DNA from: Trichostrongylus colubriformis | Taxonomy: Eukaryota; Nematoda; Chromadorea; Rhabditida; Trichostrongylidae | Assembly (NCBI GenBank): GCA_963978905.1 | Contig: OZ022256.1 | Coordinates: 33,443,426 to 33,507,425, forward strand | Direction: 5' to 3' | Length of the DNA stretch: 64,000 bases | Shown here: positions 46,771 through 56,479 of the stretch, piece by piece | Position numbering within the stretch: position 1 is the first letter of the stretch | Layout of the letters: each line of letters starts with the position of its first letter | The notes under the pieces: generated by a model | What the model saw: only the letters and a program-made list of their open reading frames with translations | Databases searched by the model: none | Told to the model about the DNA's origin: nothing | Position numbers and translations under genes: made by a program

Positions 46771-47445
46771 GGGTACTGATAAGCTGACCAAGAGAATATT
46801 TTCAGGCATTCGTGAGTGGCGACATCATGGGTTACTGATTATCGCGACCACTCGCGACTTTACTGGAAGGATTGAGGTCCTCTTCAAGGGGGCGATGATA
46901 TGACCGCCCAGAGCAGGCCAGCGGTAGGTCGAGACCCTCATCAACTATCGGTTTCGCGTCAAAAGGGCCAAGGGGGTATAAAAGGAGCAAGAAATCGATG
47001 AAACCCACCACTTTCCCCTTCTAGCTTTCTTAGATTTCACTTTTCTTGATTTAACAATATTATTCGTTTAATTACCCAAGTTTGAGGTTCATAAACGATT
47101 GGTTGGATGGTGTGCGAATCACATAAGAAAAAACGCGTGGCAAGAGCAGTAACACACTTATATAACTACACGTATCTCTATATATCAGATCAATTATCTA
47201 TTGATAAACTGATATTGAACTCGAGAGTTTGGTTTGTATCAATGAAGTGCTACCTCTAACTACGAGTAAGCTTCTTTATTTAAACACTTTCATATTTTCT
47301 CCTTTCATGGGTGCAATACTCTTGACATCTCAAAGCTCAACAGCAGGTGGAGTAAGAAAATAAGGGTCACTGTACAGTCAGAGCTAGGAGGTGCGAGGTG
47401 ATGTGCGAAGTAACCTACAGTGTAATTATTTTACAGTATACCCAC

Positions 47446-47743
47446 CGTGAAGTTTCTGGACTGAATATGGATCCCCTTCTGCACGGTTGTAGTAGATGGT
47501 TGTGAAGCCTGACGTGTAAGCTTGACGTTGTGAATCCATACGAAGTCTTCATGGAAACTAGACTTATCGAAACCACGGTGTCACACAAGTCCGCGATGGC
47601 ATATTGATCGAGGATAACTTCAAAGAGGTCAGGTCTGTGAGGGCTCACTATAAGAAAAACCCTACCTCCAGCACCACAAACGTGCTCCCGCTGGTGGAGA
47701 TTTGTGGCAGCATTATGCGGATTGCTGTCTATGGGTATCAGTT
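47446..47743 (-). pseudogene. Minus-strand open frame split by the LTR element (left part)
   Basis: After removing the LTR element and one AGTT copy, an open minus-strand frame runs through the insertion site: about 37 codons in 63413-63523, then about 108 codons in 47743-47418. Words include VFHARSEQIMGDLWTGT on the right and LHQREHVCGAGGRVF on the left. I do not know the protein. It may be an exon of a host or transposon gene. TGA/TAA stops occur upstream of ~63525, so an intron may precede it. Confidence 0.5.
47740..47743. other. Target-site duplication AGTT (left)
   Basis: AGTT directly precedes the 5' LTR and the same four bases follow the 3' LTR at 63410-63413. A 4-bp duplication is within the 4-6 bp usual for this class. 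Confidence 0.9.
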
Positions 47744-48121
47744 TGTGAGCGGCACGGCGCAATCTCCCAGCGCCGCACCGCATGTTTTCACGATGACTCA
47801 TGTGAATGCTTTCAGGAGGAGGAGCGGCAGCGAGCTTCTGCGAGGAGTCTGCCATCGAAGCGTCCCGTGGACGCACGTTTCGCTTCATCTCTCACGATCT
47901 GGGGCGATGCCCCCTACCACAGAAGCCGCTTGTGATCTTCACTTTTGCATGACATTGTAACTATGTTCTGTGCCTTATTACTTGCATACCGTGTCTTCGT
48001 TCGTTTGGTTATCTACCGTACTTTCATCCATTTATGTCCTTTTGGATAAACTTTAGTGTATCATCCTATCTCTCTCACAGAAGTATTCCAAAACACCTTT
48101 CACTGCGCGGCGCTACTTACT
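47744..48121 (+). repeat. 5' LTR, 378 bp
   Basis: I found no difference from 63032-63409. It starts TGTGAG and ends TTACT rather than the canonical TG...CA. No clear TATA box or AATAAA is visible in it. The 88-codon open frame on its minus strand appears in both LTRs only because they are copies. Confidence 0.95.
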
Positions 48122-48138
48122 GGTAGCAGCGAGTGGTT
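48121..48138 (+). promoter_or_regulatory. Candidate primer-binding site, initiator tRNA-Met-like
   Basis: TGGTAGCAGCGAGTGGTT lies at the LTR edge, with the first T shared with the LTR end. TGGTAGCAG is complementary to the CUGCUACCA end of eukaryotic initiator tRNA-Met, and TGGTT also fits further on. Matching against the host tRNA set would decide. Confidence 0.65.
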
Positions 48139-51100
48139 CTCCCCCCTCGCTGTCTCTGTGGGTTTGAGGGTAAATGGTTTTCTTTATGTCTTCTTGGTCA
48201 GTTCTGTTGGTGCGAGTCGGCCGGCTCGCGAGTTGTGGGTAGCTGACCTTTTACGGCATTCGAAAAACTCGCCCTTCCAGCAGACTCCGGACAAAGAGTA
48301 CCGTATCAGAGCTTCTGCCTCTGACTTCCTTTTTTTCTTTCTTTCGCGGATGGAAATCCTGGCATCTTTGTTTTAGGCAGTTGGGAACTCGTGGAACGGC
48401 ACATCCATGAGTCATCGTGGTACGGTACCCCTTTGTCCCAATTTTTTCAAATTCGCATGCGAACCCCTAGACATGGGACTAAACCGTCTACTACTCCCCG
48501 GCGCGCAAAAAAAAGAGAAGTAATTGGCCGAGCTTGAGCGATAGTTGGATTGAGCCTTGTGTATGATGATATAAAGTAGTTGTGCAATTGTAGATGGGTG
48601 CACCTAGGTGAAACGGATGACAGTGTGGCCGCGCAAAGTGTGCTCTGTAAGTTGAATGTTGAGATTTATTAAAGTTTTCAGGTACTCGCGGCATTTCGGT
48701 GGCTAGCCAATGGATCATGTCCTCTTCGGTGCCGTAAACTAGGTGAAAATTTCGCTGACCCGGGTCCTCTGTTTTGAAAGCCTTTTTTCGTTCTCGATCT
48801 GATATAACATATATATATATATATATAACCGAAAATAGTCCACTACGGACCCAAAAAAAATTCTCATTTAATCGCTAACTATATATATATATAAATAGAT
48901 ATGTATTGGGTCGGGGAATAAGTCCCCGCCGTTTTTTTAAACCCCATTTTTCACATTGTTCCCTTCATCTGTCAACAAAGTTTATATATGTTTTCGATAG
49001 AGCTTTTTTTGCTCTACAAAACGCTACTATCTGTTTTTCGATTCCTTCGACTACCTAATGTTTATGAGGTTTGGAAATGAAGTACGCTGAAGGCGAAAAA
49101 TGGGTACTTGCGCACCTCATCTTTCTTGTCTGCCATCGAAACCAAAAAATGTATGTGTATATGTTTTTGATAGAGCTTTTCTAGCTCTACAGCATGGTAC
49201 TACTTTTTGTTCAAATCGCTCAACTTTTTGCTGTTTTTAGGACTCACAAATGCAGCACTCGCAAAAGTGTGCACTTAGTTATCTCCTCTTCCTCGCCTAC
49301 CATCGAGATTGGAGAGAATATTTTAATATGCATTCGATACATCTTTTCTTGCACTACAAGATAATACCACACTTCTTTTGTATCCTCTCATATTTTAGCA
49401 TGTAGGAATAAATTTCCACCTGTAATTCAATCAAAAATTGCGTAATGAAAATTAAATTTTTGGCACAATGTTATGTACCATTCGATAGAGCTCTTTTCAC
49501 TCTACAAGGCAGTAGTTATGGTTTTTGCTAAAATTAATTTTTGCCATTTTGTAGACCATTTAAAAGTCGACGAAATCGAGCATTTTCGACAGGTGTAGTC
49601 GAAAATGCTCAATTTCGTCGACTTTTAAATGGTCTAAAAAATGGCGAAAATCAATTATTATGAGAACCATGAACAATGCTTTATAGAGCGGAAAGAGCTC
49701 TATCGAATGGTACATAATATTGTGCCAAAAAATTAGTTTTCATTGCGCAATTTTGAGTTGAAAAAAGGGTGAAAACTTATCCCTACATGCTAAAATATGG
49801 GAGGGTACAAAGGAAGAATGGTATCACATTGTAGAACAAAAAAAGCTCTATCGAATTCATATATGCACATCCTCTCCAATCTCGATGGTAGGCGAGGAAA
49901 AGAAGATAACGAAAGTGCACACTTTTGCGAGTGCTGCATTTGTGAGTCTTGAAAACAGCAAAAAGTTGAGCGATTTGGATAAATAGTAGTACCATTCTAT
50001 AGAGCTAGAAAAGCTCTATCAAAATCATATACACATACATTTTTTGGTCTCGATGGCAGACGAGAAAGATGAGGTGCGCAAGTACCCATTTTTCGCCTTC
50101 AGCGTACTTCATTTCCAAACCTCATAAACATTAGGTATTCGAAGGAATCGAAAAACAGATAGTAGCGTTTTGTAGAGCAAAAAAAGCTCTATCGAAATCA
50201 TATATAAACTTTGTTGACAGATGAAGGGAACAATGTGAAAAACGGGGTTTAAAAAAACGGCGGGGACTTATTCCCCAACCCAATATATCTCAGTTCGCCT
50301 GGACTTCCCCGCCTATCGGGTGGGAGTTTTCTTGGCCCGAGGGGCCCTCGTTCAGGAAAAGTTTGGTAACTTGATCCCACGTTTTTTTTGAGCTGTATCT
50401 TCCTCGGTTTGTCGTGCTCTCCCCATCGTTTTTGCCTCTTTTCGGAGGAGTTCAGTACCCTAAATTAGTACCCTACCTTCCCGTTTAGGACTTCACGGCA
50501 CTGGCTACTGCGCTCGTGAGCTGAGAAAACGGGAATGGCATGTGGAAACGCCTGCCGGGCAAATATGGCCCCTACTTCCAAGCCGTTTTCTACCATCTCT
50601 TTTCGTTTGAGTTCTGACCTTCCCCTCCCGACCTGACGAGACATCTGCCCGCCAGACCGCGTGCAAGGCGCATCGTCCTTTGTGCGGGTCTGCCCGATTG
50701 CAATCGTTGAATACATTGCCATCTCGCACCCAGTATGGGGACCATTCTCCTTGATGGGGTCGCGGATCATACCCTTTGGTCCTCTTACCGACAAATCATG
50801 CTGCCCTTGATTTCCCCCATCCTTCATTGCTACTATTACAACATTATTATCCTATGTTCCCCTTCTCCTAGTACACTGCAACCATTATCGTCCTTCTTTT
50901 CGTATCCTCTGTTCCCCCACGTATACTTACTACCACTTTGGTTCCCACTAAGATTTTCGAACCACCCTAACCCGTTTTCTCTCACCGTTCATTTTTTTTC
51001 TCTGTTGACGTCATACTTCATGCAGAAAAGTACCAAGCTTTCAACATTTCATGCGGATCTTCTTGTCGCATAACGATGTTTTGTTTCTTCTCGCGCTTCT

Positions 51101-51434
51101 CGGGTAGCATCTCCGCGGCAAGGCTTCGCTGTCCCTTTCCCACATGATTTCTTACCAGTAAACATTTTTTTTTATCTGATGCTATCCTTCCCAGGCATTC
51201 CATCAGATTATGCTTCTCATGTTTCTTCTCTTACTTATGCATCCCCTTATCTGATCTCACCCCCTGGCAGCACATGTGGAATTTGAACCCGGCTAGGGTT
51301 ACGGTAGCGGCAGCCCCCTCATTGGTTAGCTCCGCCCCATCCCCGCAAAGACTACATAAGTTGGGCGCCGGTCATTTCTTCATTCATTAACCGTCACTCA
51401 ACTTCTACTGTACGACATATTACTTAGTGCTCTC
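48122..51434 (+). other. Leader of the LTR element (3.3 kb)
   Basis: Untranslated leader before gag. It contains a good splice donor (GAGG|GTAAATGG at 48170), AT microsatellites (48808-48828, 48880-48894) and the inserted foldback at 48906-50283. Without the insert it is ~1.9 kb, already long. Several chance frames exist; none shows a domain. 51340-51370 has a TACATAAG box upstream of gag. Confidence 0.65.
48906..50283. mobile_element. 1.38 kb near-perfect foldback transposon in the leader
   Basis: TA (48904-48905, 50284-50285) flanks an inverted repeat that starts TTGGGTCGGGGAATAAGTCC and ends with its complement. Arms 48906-49590 and 49598-50283 are about 685 bp each, with a 7-base spacer (AGGTGTA) and only scattered mismatches by eye. 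Each arm holds four degenerate ~150-bp repeats with a GATAGAGC...GCTCTAC core (about 48996, 49168, 49335, 49483). TA duplication and end sequence suggest a mariner-related nonautonomous element inserted after the LTR element formed. Confidence 0.9.
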
Positions 51435-52475
51435 ATGGGTCCTCCAGTGACCCGCTCTCGTGCCACTTCGGTGGACTCTCGGGCAGTTGCCCCAATCTCA
51501 GGAACCGGTTCTCCTCCGTCCGCATCTGATAATCTCGCGCTTGTATTAGCGGATCTGGATGACCATGCCAACGTTCGCGGCAGAGACGCGAAGTCCTTAC
51601 GGGACGCCACGGTGCTGGCCATCGCCGAGGCCCGGAACGACTCCAAGATGGACACCGCAGCGTTGACCAAGCGCATCAACGAAGGTAACTCTAACCTGCT
51701 TTCTGACCTTAATCACTCGTTTGCAGTCGTTGGGGACCGTATTAATTCGATCCCAGTGGTGGCCACACTGGGTGCAGAAAGTCCCTTACCTCGGGTGGCC
51801 CCTTTTACGGGTTCGAGCGAAGACCCCATGCAATTTTCCCTTTGGCTCAGACGCCTCGAGGACCTAATGCGCATGAGACCCACCTCGTGGACTGCCCAAC
51901 AGAAAGCTTATTTTCTGATTGGAAATCTTGATGGGATAGCCCGTGAAAAGGTGGAGGAACTTACAGATGAAGAACGCGAAGACTTTGCCACTATTGTGAC
52001 CCATCTAAAGCAGTCTTTTGAAGGTCCGCAACACCGTTATATGGCTCGCCAGTCTCTATCGTCTTGCCAGCAACAGATTGGAGAATCCTCCGCGACTTTT
52101 GCTAACCGCTTGCTTCTCTTAGTGCGGGCGGCTACCGCCGGTCAAGATGCGACCAGCCAAAAAGAGCGGGTGCTTGAAGAATTCGTGGCCCGGCTGCGAC
52201 CAGATATTCGGTACTACGTGAAATTAGATAATCCCTTAACCTTCGAGCAGGCAGTAGCTAAAGCCCAAATGGTAGAGCAGCTCCTAGCTGAGGCCACAGC
52301 GGATCGCCTCATCCGCCCTGCAAGCGCTCACCCGCCAATCGAAGTGAAGGCGGCCATGGCTCCACGACCCGATCCTCGGGGACCACCCTATAATCGGCCA
52401 CCAACGGATTTTACCAGGAATTCATCTAGATCTTTTCAGAGACGTGGAAATCGCCCATCAGCACGTCCGCAATAA
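51435..52475 (+). CDS. gag: Gag (capsid) of the LTR retrotransposon
   Basis: ATG at 51435 opens 346 codons. The central region (PFTGSSEDPMQFSLWLRRLE) matches the start of Ty3/Gypsy capsid folds, and the helical region to about residue 290 is typical. A TAA at 52473-52475 ends the frame. In the same frame immediately beyond are a CX2CX4HX4C zinc knuckle (52498-52540) and then the envelope-like segment. A second stop, TGA at 52527-52529, lies inside that knuckle between the His and last Cys. Gag assembles the particle; the knuckle binds RNA. The stops are either mutations, readthrough sites or errors. Confidence 0.92.
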   Translation: MGPPVTRSRATSVDSRAVAPISGTGSPPSASDNLALVLADLDDHANVRGRDAKSLRDATVLAIAEARNDSKMDTAALTKRINEGNSNLLSDLNHSFAVVGDRINSIPVVATLGAESPLPRVAPFTGSSEDPMQFSLWLRRLEDLMRMRPTSWTAQQKAYFLIGNLDGIAREKVEELTDEEREDFATIVTHLKQSFEGPQHRYMARQSLSSCQQQIGESSATFANRLLLLVRAATAGQDATSQKERVLEEFVARLRPDIRYYVKLDNPLTFEQAVAKAQMVEQLLAEATADRLIRPASAHPPIEVKAAMAPRPDPRGPPYNRPPTDFTRNSSRSFQRRGNRPSARPQ

Positions 52476-52529
52476 CCTGGACCGAATTCTACCTGCTTTA
52501 ACTGTGGTGGTATTGGACACATGTCATGA

Positions 52530-53801
52530 CTCTGCTCGTCACCTCGTATTCCTCGACAGAACACAGACAGGTTCGCTTTTCGTACTCGTTCTCGTGATAG
52601 AATTGTGCCCTCTTCTTCCGCATCTCATCTTAATAGTTTTTCACGACGTGATCATAATCAGGAACTTTTGCAAGCCCGCGAGCAAATTAACGCGCTCTCT
52701 ATCTCTCTGCGTGAAAATCAAACAGCTTTGCAACGGTCTGATGCCCGGATAGACGCTCTGGTCAGGCGCAATGACGAGCTGGCAAAGACCTCTTTCGGAG
52801 ATAGTCCCCCTCGTTCTCACTCTTCTTCGAATCCTCAACCACCTTCTTTACCTCATGTTAAATCCTTTCTACCTATATGCATGCTACTGTGCTGTTGCCT
52901 GAGTGAGGCGACTCCTATGTCGGCGTGGCTCTGCCCACACGACGAGAACGATGCTATTATTCATATTCCAAATTCTTATAATTGTTCTCGTTTAATTCCA
53001 ACATTTGATGCGCCTCCCCGACCCCTCACCATCCACGTCTATCGCCCCAACACGCAGCGCTATGACACCCCAGCTCATTTGTGCAAGATAGTAACCCAAA
53101 CAATTTCCTACTCCGTAAACTTCTTTGGGTCGCGTTTCGAAAACCGCAGCGAGACCCATTCCATTGTCTCGCGCGAAGCCTGCACGCTCATGAGACAACA
53201 TCATACCTGTACATTCGGAGCCCTCTCTCACAGCGATGGCGTTTGGGCCACCTCTAATTCACTCTCCTTCGAATGGCCTAGCGCGCCTTTCGGCTGTTGC
53301 ACGGTCCGCACGGTTTTTGCTTCTAATTGCTACCTTGTGCCGACTGTTGTCCATACTCGTTACGGTTCCTCCTCTCCGGACTCGCCCGCAGGGAACCTCG
53401 CACACTGCAGCTATAAATCTGGTAGCTGCCTTCTAAAGGATGGCTCCATGCTGCAGTGGACCCCCAACCAAGAAGAAACTTGCCGCTTTATCCCCATCAT
53501 GAAAATGAGGGGACAGCAACTGGGAGAAGTCTGGATAAGTGATTCCAAGGAATTCGCCTTATCCTGGCGCGATTCAAGTGAGCGCATTCAGGACTGCGGA
53601 GCTCTTCTCACCTACAGTGACCAGGGGTACGGTGTCGCAGTCGTCAGCCGCGTCCCGCGCTCTCACGCAGCGGACGCTGGCATAGTTACCTCCAACCAAC
53701 TGGCGGCTCAATTGTTAGCGTTGAAGGGTCCATGGCGTCATCCTTATCGGCTCTCTTCCAACATGCCCTTTCTTCCTTATGTGACCGTACCAATATTCTA
53801 G
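52530..53801 (+). pseudogene. Envelope-like glycoprotein, N-terminal part, in gag frame
   Basis: Beyond the zinc knuckle the gag frame continues: a coiled-coil-like stretch (about 52650-52780), a strongly hydrophobic Cys-rich segment like a signal peptide (52858-52910), then a cysteine-rich ectodomain-like region with N-glycosylation sequons (NCS, NRS). Cysteine spacing looks extracellular. Near 53727-53735 the frame must shift to reach the second half. I cannot assign it to a named viral glycoprotein family. It is the entry-type module of the element and is broken here by the frameshift and the upstream stops. Confidence 0.65.
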
Positions 53802-55027
53802 CATTCTCCCTTCATGCTTCCCTATCTTTAAATCCCACCCCTACCCTTCGCCACCTTCTGGGCCGCCAGGACATCGCAGCTTCTTTTCTGGGTAACAACC
53901 TTTTGAAAATTCATCGCTGCATGTCCGTACCCCCGCATCATCTCCGTCTCATCCCTTTCAATGGTACATGCTTTTCACGCCCACGGGTTGAAATTACCTT
54001 ACCAAGTGGTATGATGTTACACCTATTTATTGATCCTTCGAGCCGGGTCTTGTCCACGGAGGCTTCTTCGGTACCTTGTTCCTCTATAACTCCCTTCTAT
54101 TTCACCCTCAATTCTTCCTACTTAAAATTCAACCCACTTACAGGTAAAATTCAAGAAGTTTCTTATTCTAATATTCATAATATTGCTATACCTCTCAATA
54201 TTAACGCGTCTGCTCTTGCCTTACCTCTCACTATCTTCCACAATTTAGTCCTCACGAATTTGAGCGAGTTAGTCCAAGACCACCAGTGGTCTGAGTTGTG
54301 GTCTTCCATTACCCCAGAGCATTTTGTACGTGCCGCTTCACCCTCATCATCGGCTTCTTCTCTTAACCCTACTGCTTTAACACCGTATTCATTTTCTCTT
54401 TGGTCCACCATTTTTGGGTCATGGACCCCCTTTGACATGTGGATATTACTATGTTGCCTCGTTGTTTCATTTTCTATTTTGAAAACTATTCTCATTCTGT
54501 ACTGTACCATATATTACCCGGGCTGGTTGCCCATACTTCAGAAACAGTTTCCTTGGCCAACTCGAGCCTCTGGTCCACGACCATCCCCGGCGGTTCAAAC
54601 CTTAGCTATTATGCCTCCTCCCATTTCCGTGAAACCCGTCTCGGAATCCATTGAGTTGGCCCAAGTTGAGATAGATGCAACCTCATCGTGGCCGCCCCGC
54701 GCAACACTCAGTCCTGTCAACGTTTTGTATTTGACCGGACACGATCGTTTCTTTGTAGCCCAGATCCCAATCAGGGTCAACGGCATTCGCATACTGGCCC
54801 TAGTGGACACCGGGGCTTCTATTACGGTCACCACCGCTACTACAGCGCCGTTATTAGGGGTATTCCAACTGTCTCGCAGCGACGTCACTAAGGCCGTGGG
54901 AATGGCTGGGATTCCTGTCCAACTTCTCGGGTGCGCACCCCTCGTTTTTGAAATTGGTTCCCTCTCTTTCACGCATGCCGTCTATTTCACCGACTCCGCA
55001 TGCATCCCGGAAGCGGCCAACGCCTAG
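53732..55027 (+). pseudogene. Envelope-like C-terminal part with TM, fused to aspartic protease
   Basis: In frame +2 this begins with ectodomain-like sequence (several Cys; sequons NGT, NSS, NAS), then one membrane helix (54433-54515) followed by a basic/proline tail. About 95 residues later comes a retroviral aspartic protease: LVDTGAS at ~54799-54820 (catalytic DTG). A TAG at 55025-55027 falls just before the ILGNDLL flap/C-terminal motif of the same protease, which continues in frame. So the membrane protein and protease are one frame. The region may start by fusion with the part ending at 53801. Confidence 0.75.
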
Positions 55028-56479
55028 AACATCATCCTAGGTAATGACTTACTGAGCAAACTCCCCTCGTGGTCCATTGATTACGGTAACCGCACGTTTA
55101 CTATGGCGGACCAACAGGTGAGGATACTATGCGCCACCCCAGACCAGGTCGACACGGCCACGCCCCCTTCCGATCAGCTGACCATCGTCAGAGTCGCTGA
55201 AACTACCGTACTCCCGCCATCCACTGAAACCTTTGTCCGTTGCGTAACGGACCACAACGATCACCCCTCACTTATGCTCGTGGCCCAGAGCGCACAGCTG
55301 TATGATAAGTCCCTAATGGTCACACCGGCCGTAATTCGATCGGGCACCCCACTCCTCTTGGTGGCTAACCCTTCTCCCCGATCGGAGATACTGTATAAAG
55401 GACAGCAGATTTCATCTGCCGTCCCCCTTGTGCAGGGCGACGATTCCACCCTATCCGAGTCCAACCACCTGTCGCCACCCCCTTTCGTTGGCGAAGTTTT
55501 GCCACGGGCGGACCGCCCTAGTGTCGAGAACCGTTTGGAATCGTACTCGGTCGATCTTTCCCATGCCGAGGTCTCCGAAAGCGAACGAGAACAACTGGCT
55601 CAGTTGTTTCGGGAATTCAGGGACCGGATCTCCTCAGGGTCCTACGACCTAGGCTCCTACGAAGACTCCGAGATCGTAATTCGGACCACTACGGAGTGCC
55701 CTCCGACCCGGTTTCGGCCTCCCCGCATCCCGATAAAATTTCAGAAAGAACTTGACGATCATATCAATAAGCTGCTCCAGGCCGGTCGGATAGTCGAAAG
55801 TGACACTCCCTGGGTTCATAACACTGTTTTGGTTAAGAAAAAGGATGGATCTCTCCGCGTTTGCTTGGACTTTCGCCCCCTTAACGACGTGACCATCCCG
55901 GATCATTATCCTTTGCCACGAATAGAAAACATTCTCGCTAAAATTTCAGGGCACAAGTTCTACACGACGCTAGACTTAGCGTCTGGTTATATGCAATTAT
56001 TGCTATCACCCAAAAGCCAGGAAAAGTGCGGATGGGCCACCCACCGTGGGATTTACCAATTCGTCTACCTCCCGTTCGGTCTCAAAAATGCAGGAGCGTA
56101 CTTCTCGCGGGCCATGGCCCGGATCCTTGCCGGGCTGGAATCTAACTGCCTGGCGTATTTAGACGATATCGTCATTTTTGATAAAGACTTCCCTAGCCAT
56201 CTGGAGTCCCTACGTAAAGTATTCTACAGGTTCCGCTTATACAATATCAAGGCTTCTGGTAAGAAACTTACGGAGATCGCTCGCTCACGTATCAATTTTT
56301 TAGGGCACGAAATCTCCGGTAACTTCTACTCGCCAGCCAAAAGGAACATCCGAGCCATTCGAGAATTCCCCACTCCCACGTCGGTGAAAGCAGTCAAAGG
56401 ATTCGTGGGTATGGCCAATTTCTTCCGCAAATTTATTGCCAATTTTGCTCTGATAGCATCCCCCTATATGTTCTTTTGA
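55028..56479 (+). CDS. pol: Protease end and Ty3/Gypsy reverse transcriptase
   Basis: Same frame as the protease. ILGNDLL (protease end) is followed by a ~200-residue linker and RT: DFRPLNDVTIPDHYPLPR, TLDLASGYMQ (motif A), FVYLPFGLKNAGAYF (motif B'), CLAYLDDIVIF (motif C with catalytic DD) and GHEIS. The frame ends at a TGA at 56477-56479, directly after a C5 run at 56460-56464. One extra C there would restore continuity with the RNase H frame. The enzyme copies the element RNA into DNA in the particle. All catalytic residues are present. Confidence 0.93.
   Translation, partial: NIILGNDLLSKLPSWSIDYGNRTFTMADQQVRILCATPDQVDTATPPSDQLTIVRVAETTVLPPSTETFVRCVTDHNDHPSLMLVAQSAQLYDKSLMVTPAVIRSGTPLLLVANPSPRSEILYKGQQISSAVPLVQGDDSTLSESNHLSPPPFVGEVLPRADRPSVENRLESYSVDLSHAEVSESEREQLAQLFREFRDRISSGSYDLGSYEDSEIVIRTTTECPPTRFRPPRIPIKFQKELDDHINKLLQAGRIVESDTPWVHNTVLVKKKDGSLRVCLDFRPLNDVTIPDHYPLPRIENILAKISGHKFYTTLDLASGYMQLLLSPKSQEKCGWATHRGIYQFVYLPFGLKNAGAYFSRAMARILAGLESNCLAYLDDIVIFDKDFPSHLESLRKVFYRFRLYNIKASGKKLTEIARSRINFLGHEISGNFYSPAKRNIRAIREFPTPTSVKAVKGFVGMANFFRKFIANFALIASPYMFF

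Larger units (their letters stand above)
41970..47440. mobile_element. ~5.5 kb element, same TIR family, with nested insertions
   Basis: The left end ATACGGTAAGATAATTACA (41970 on) and the right end (47215-47440, reverse) share the ~200-bp terminal repeat of the 40815-41790 element, including TTGATACAAA-CAAA. Inside are a palindromic MITE (42662-43140), an inverted mariner dimer (43886-44600) and two related minus-strand coding tails (44815-45115, 46440-46770). Those tails may be remains of the element's own gene. I recognise no transposase, so the superfamily is open. An alternative is two independent single repeats in opposite orientation. Confidence 0.5.

Noticed and set aside
47744..48121. 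LTR open frames as genes
   Set aside because: The same frames occur in both LTRs because they are duplicates. They are short and cross into unrelated flanks.
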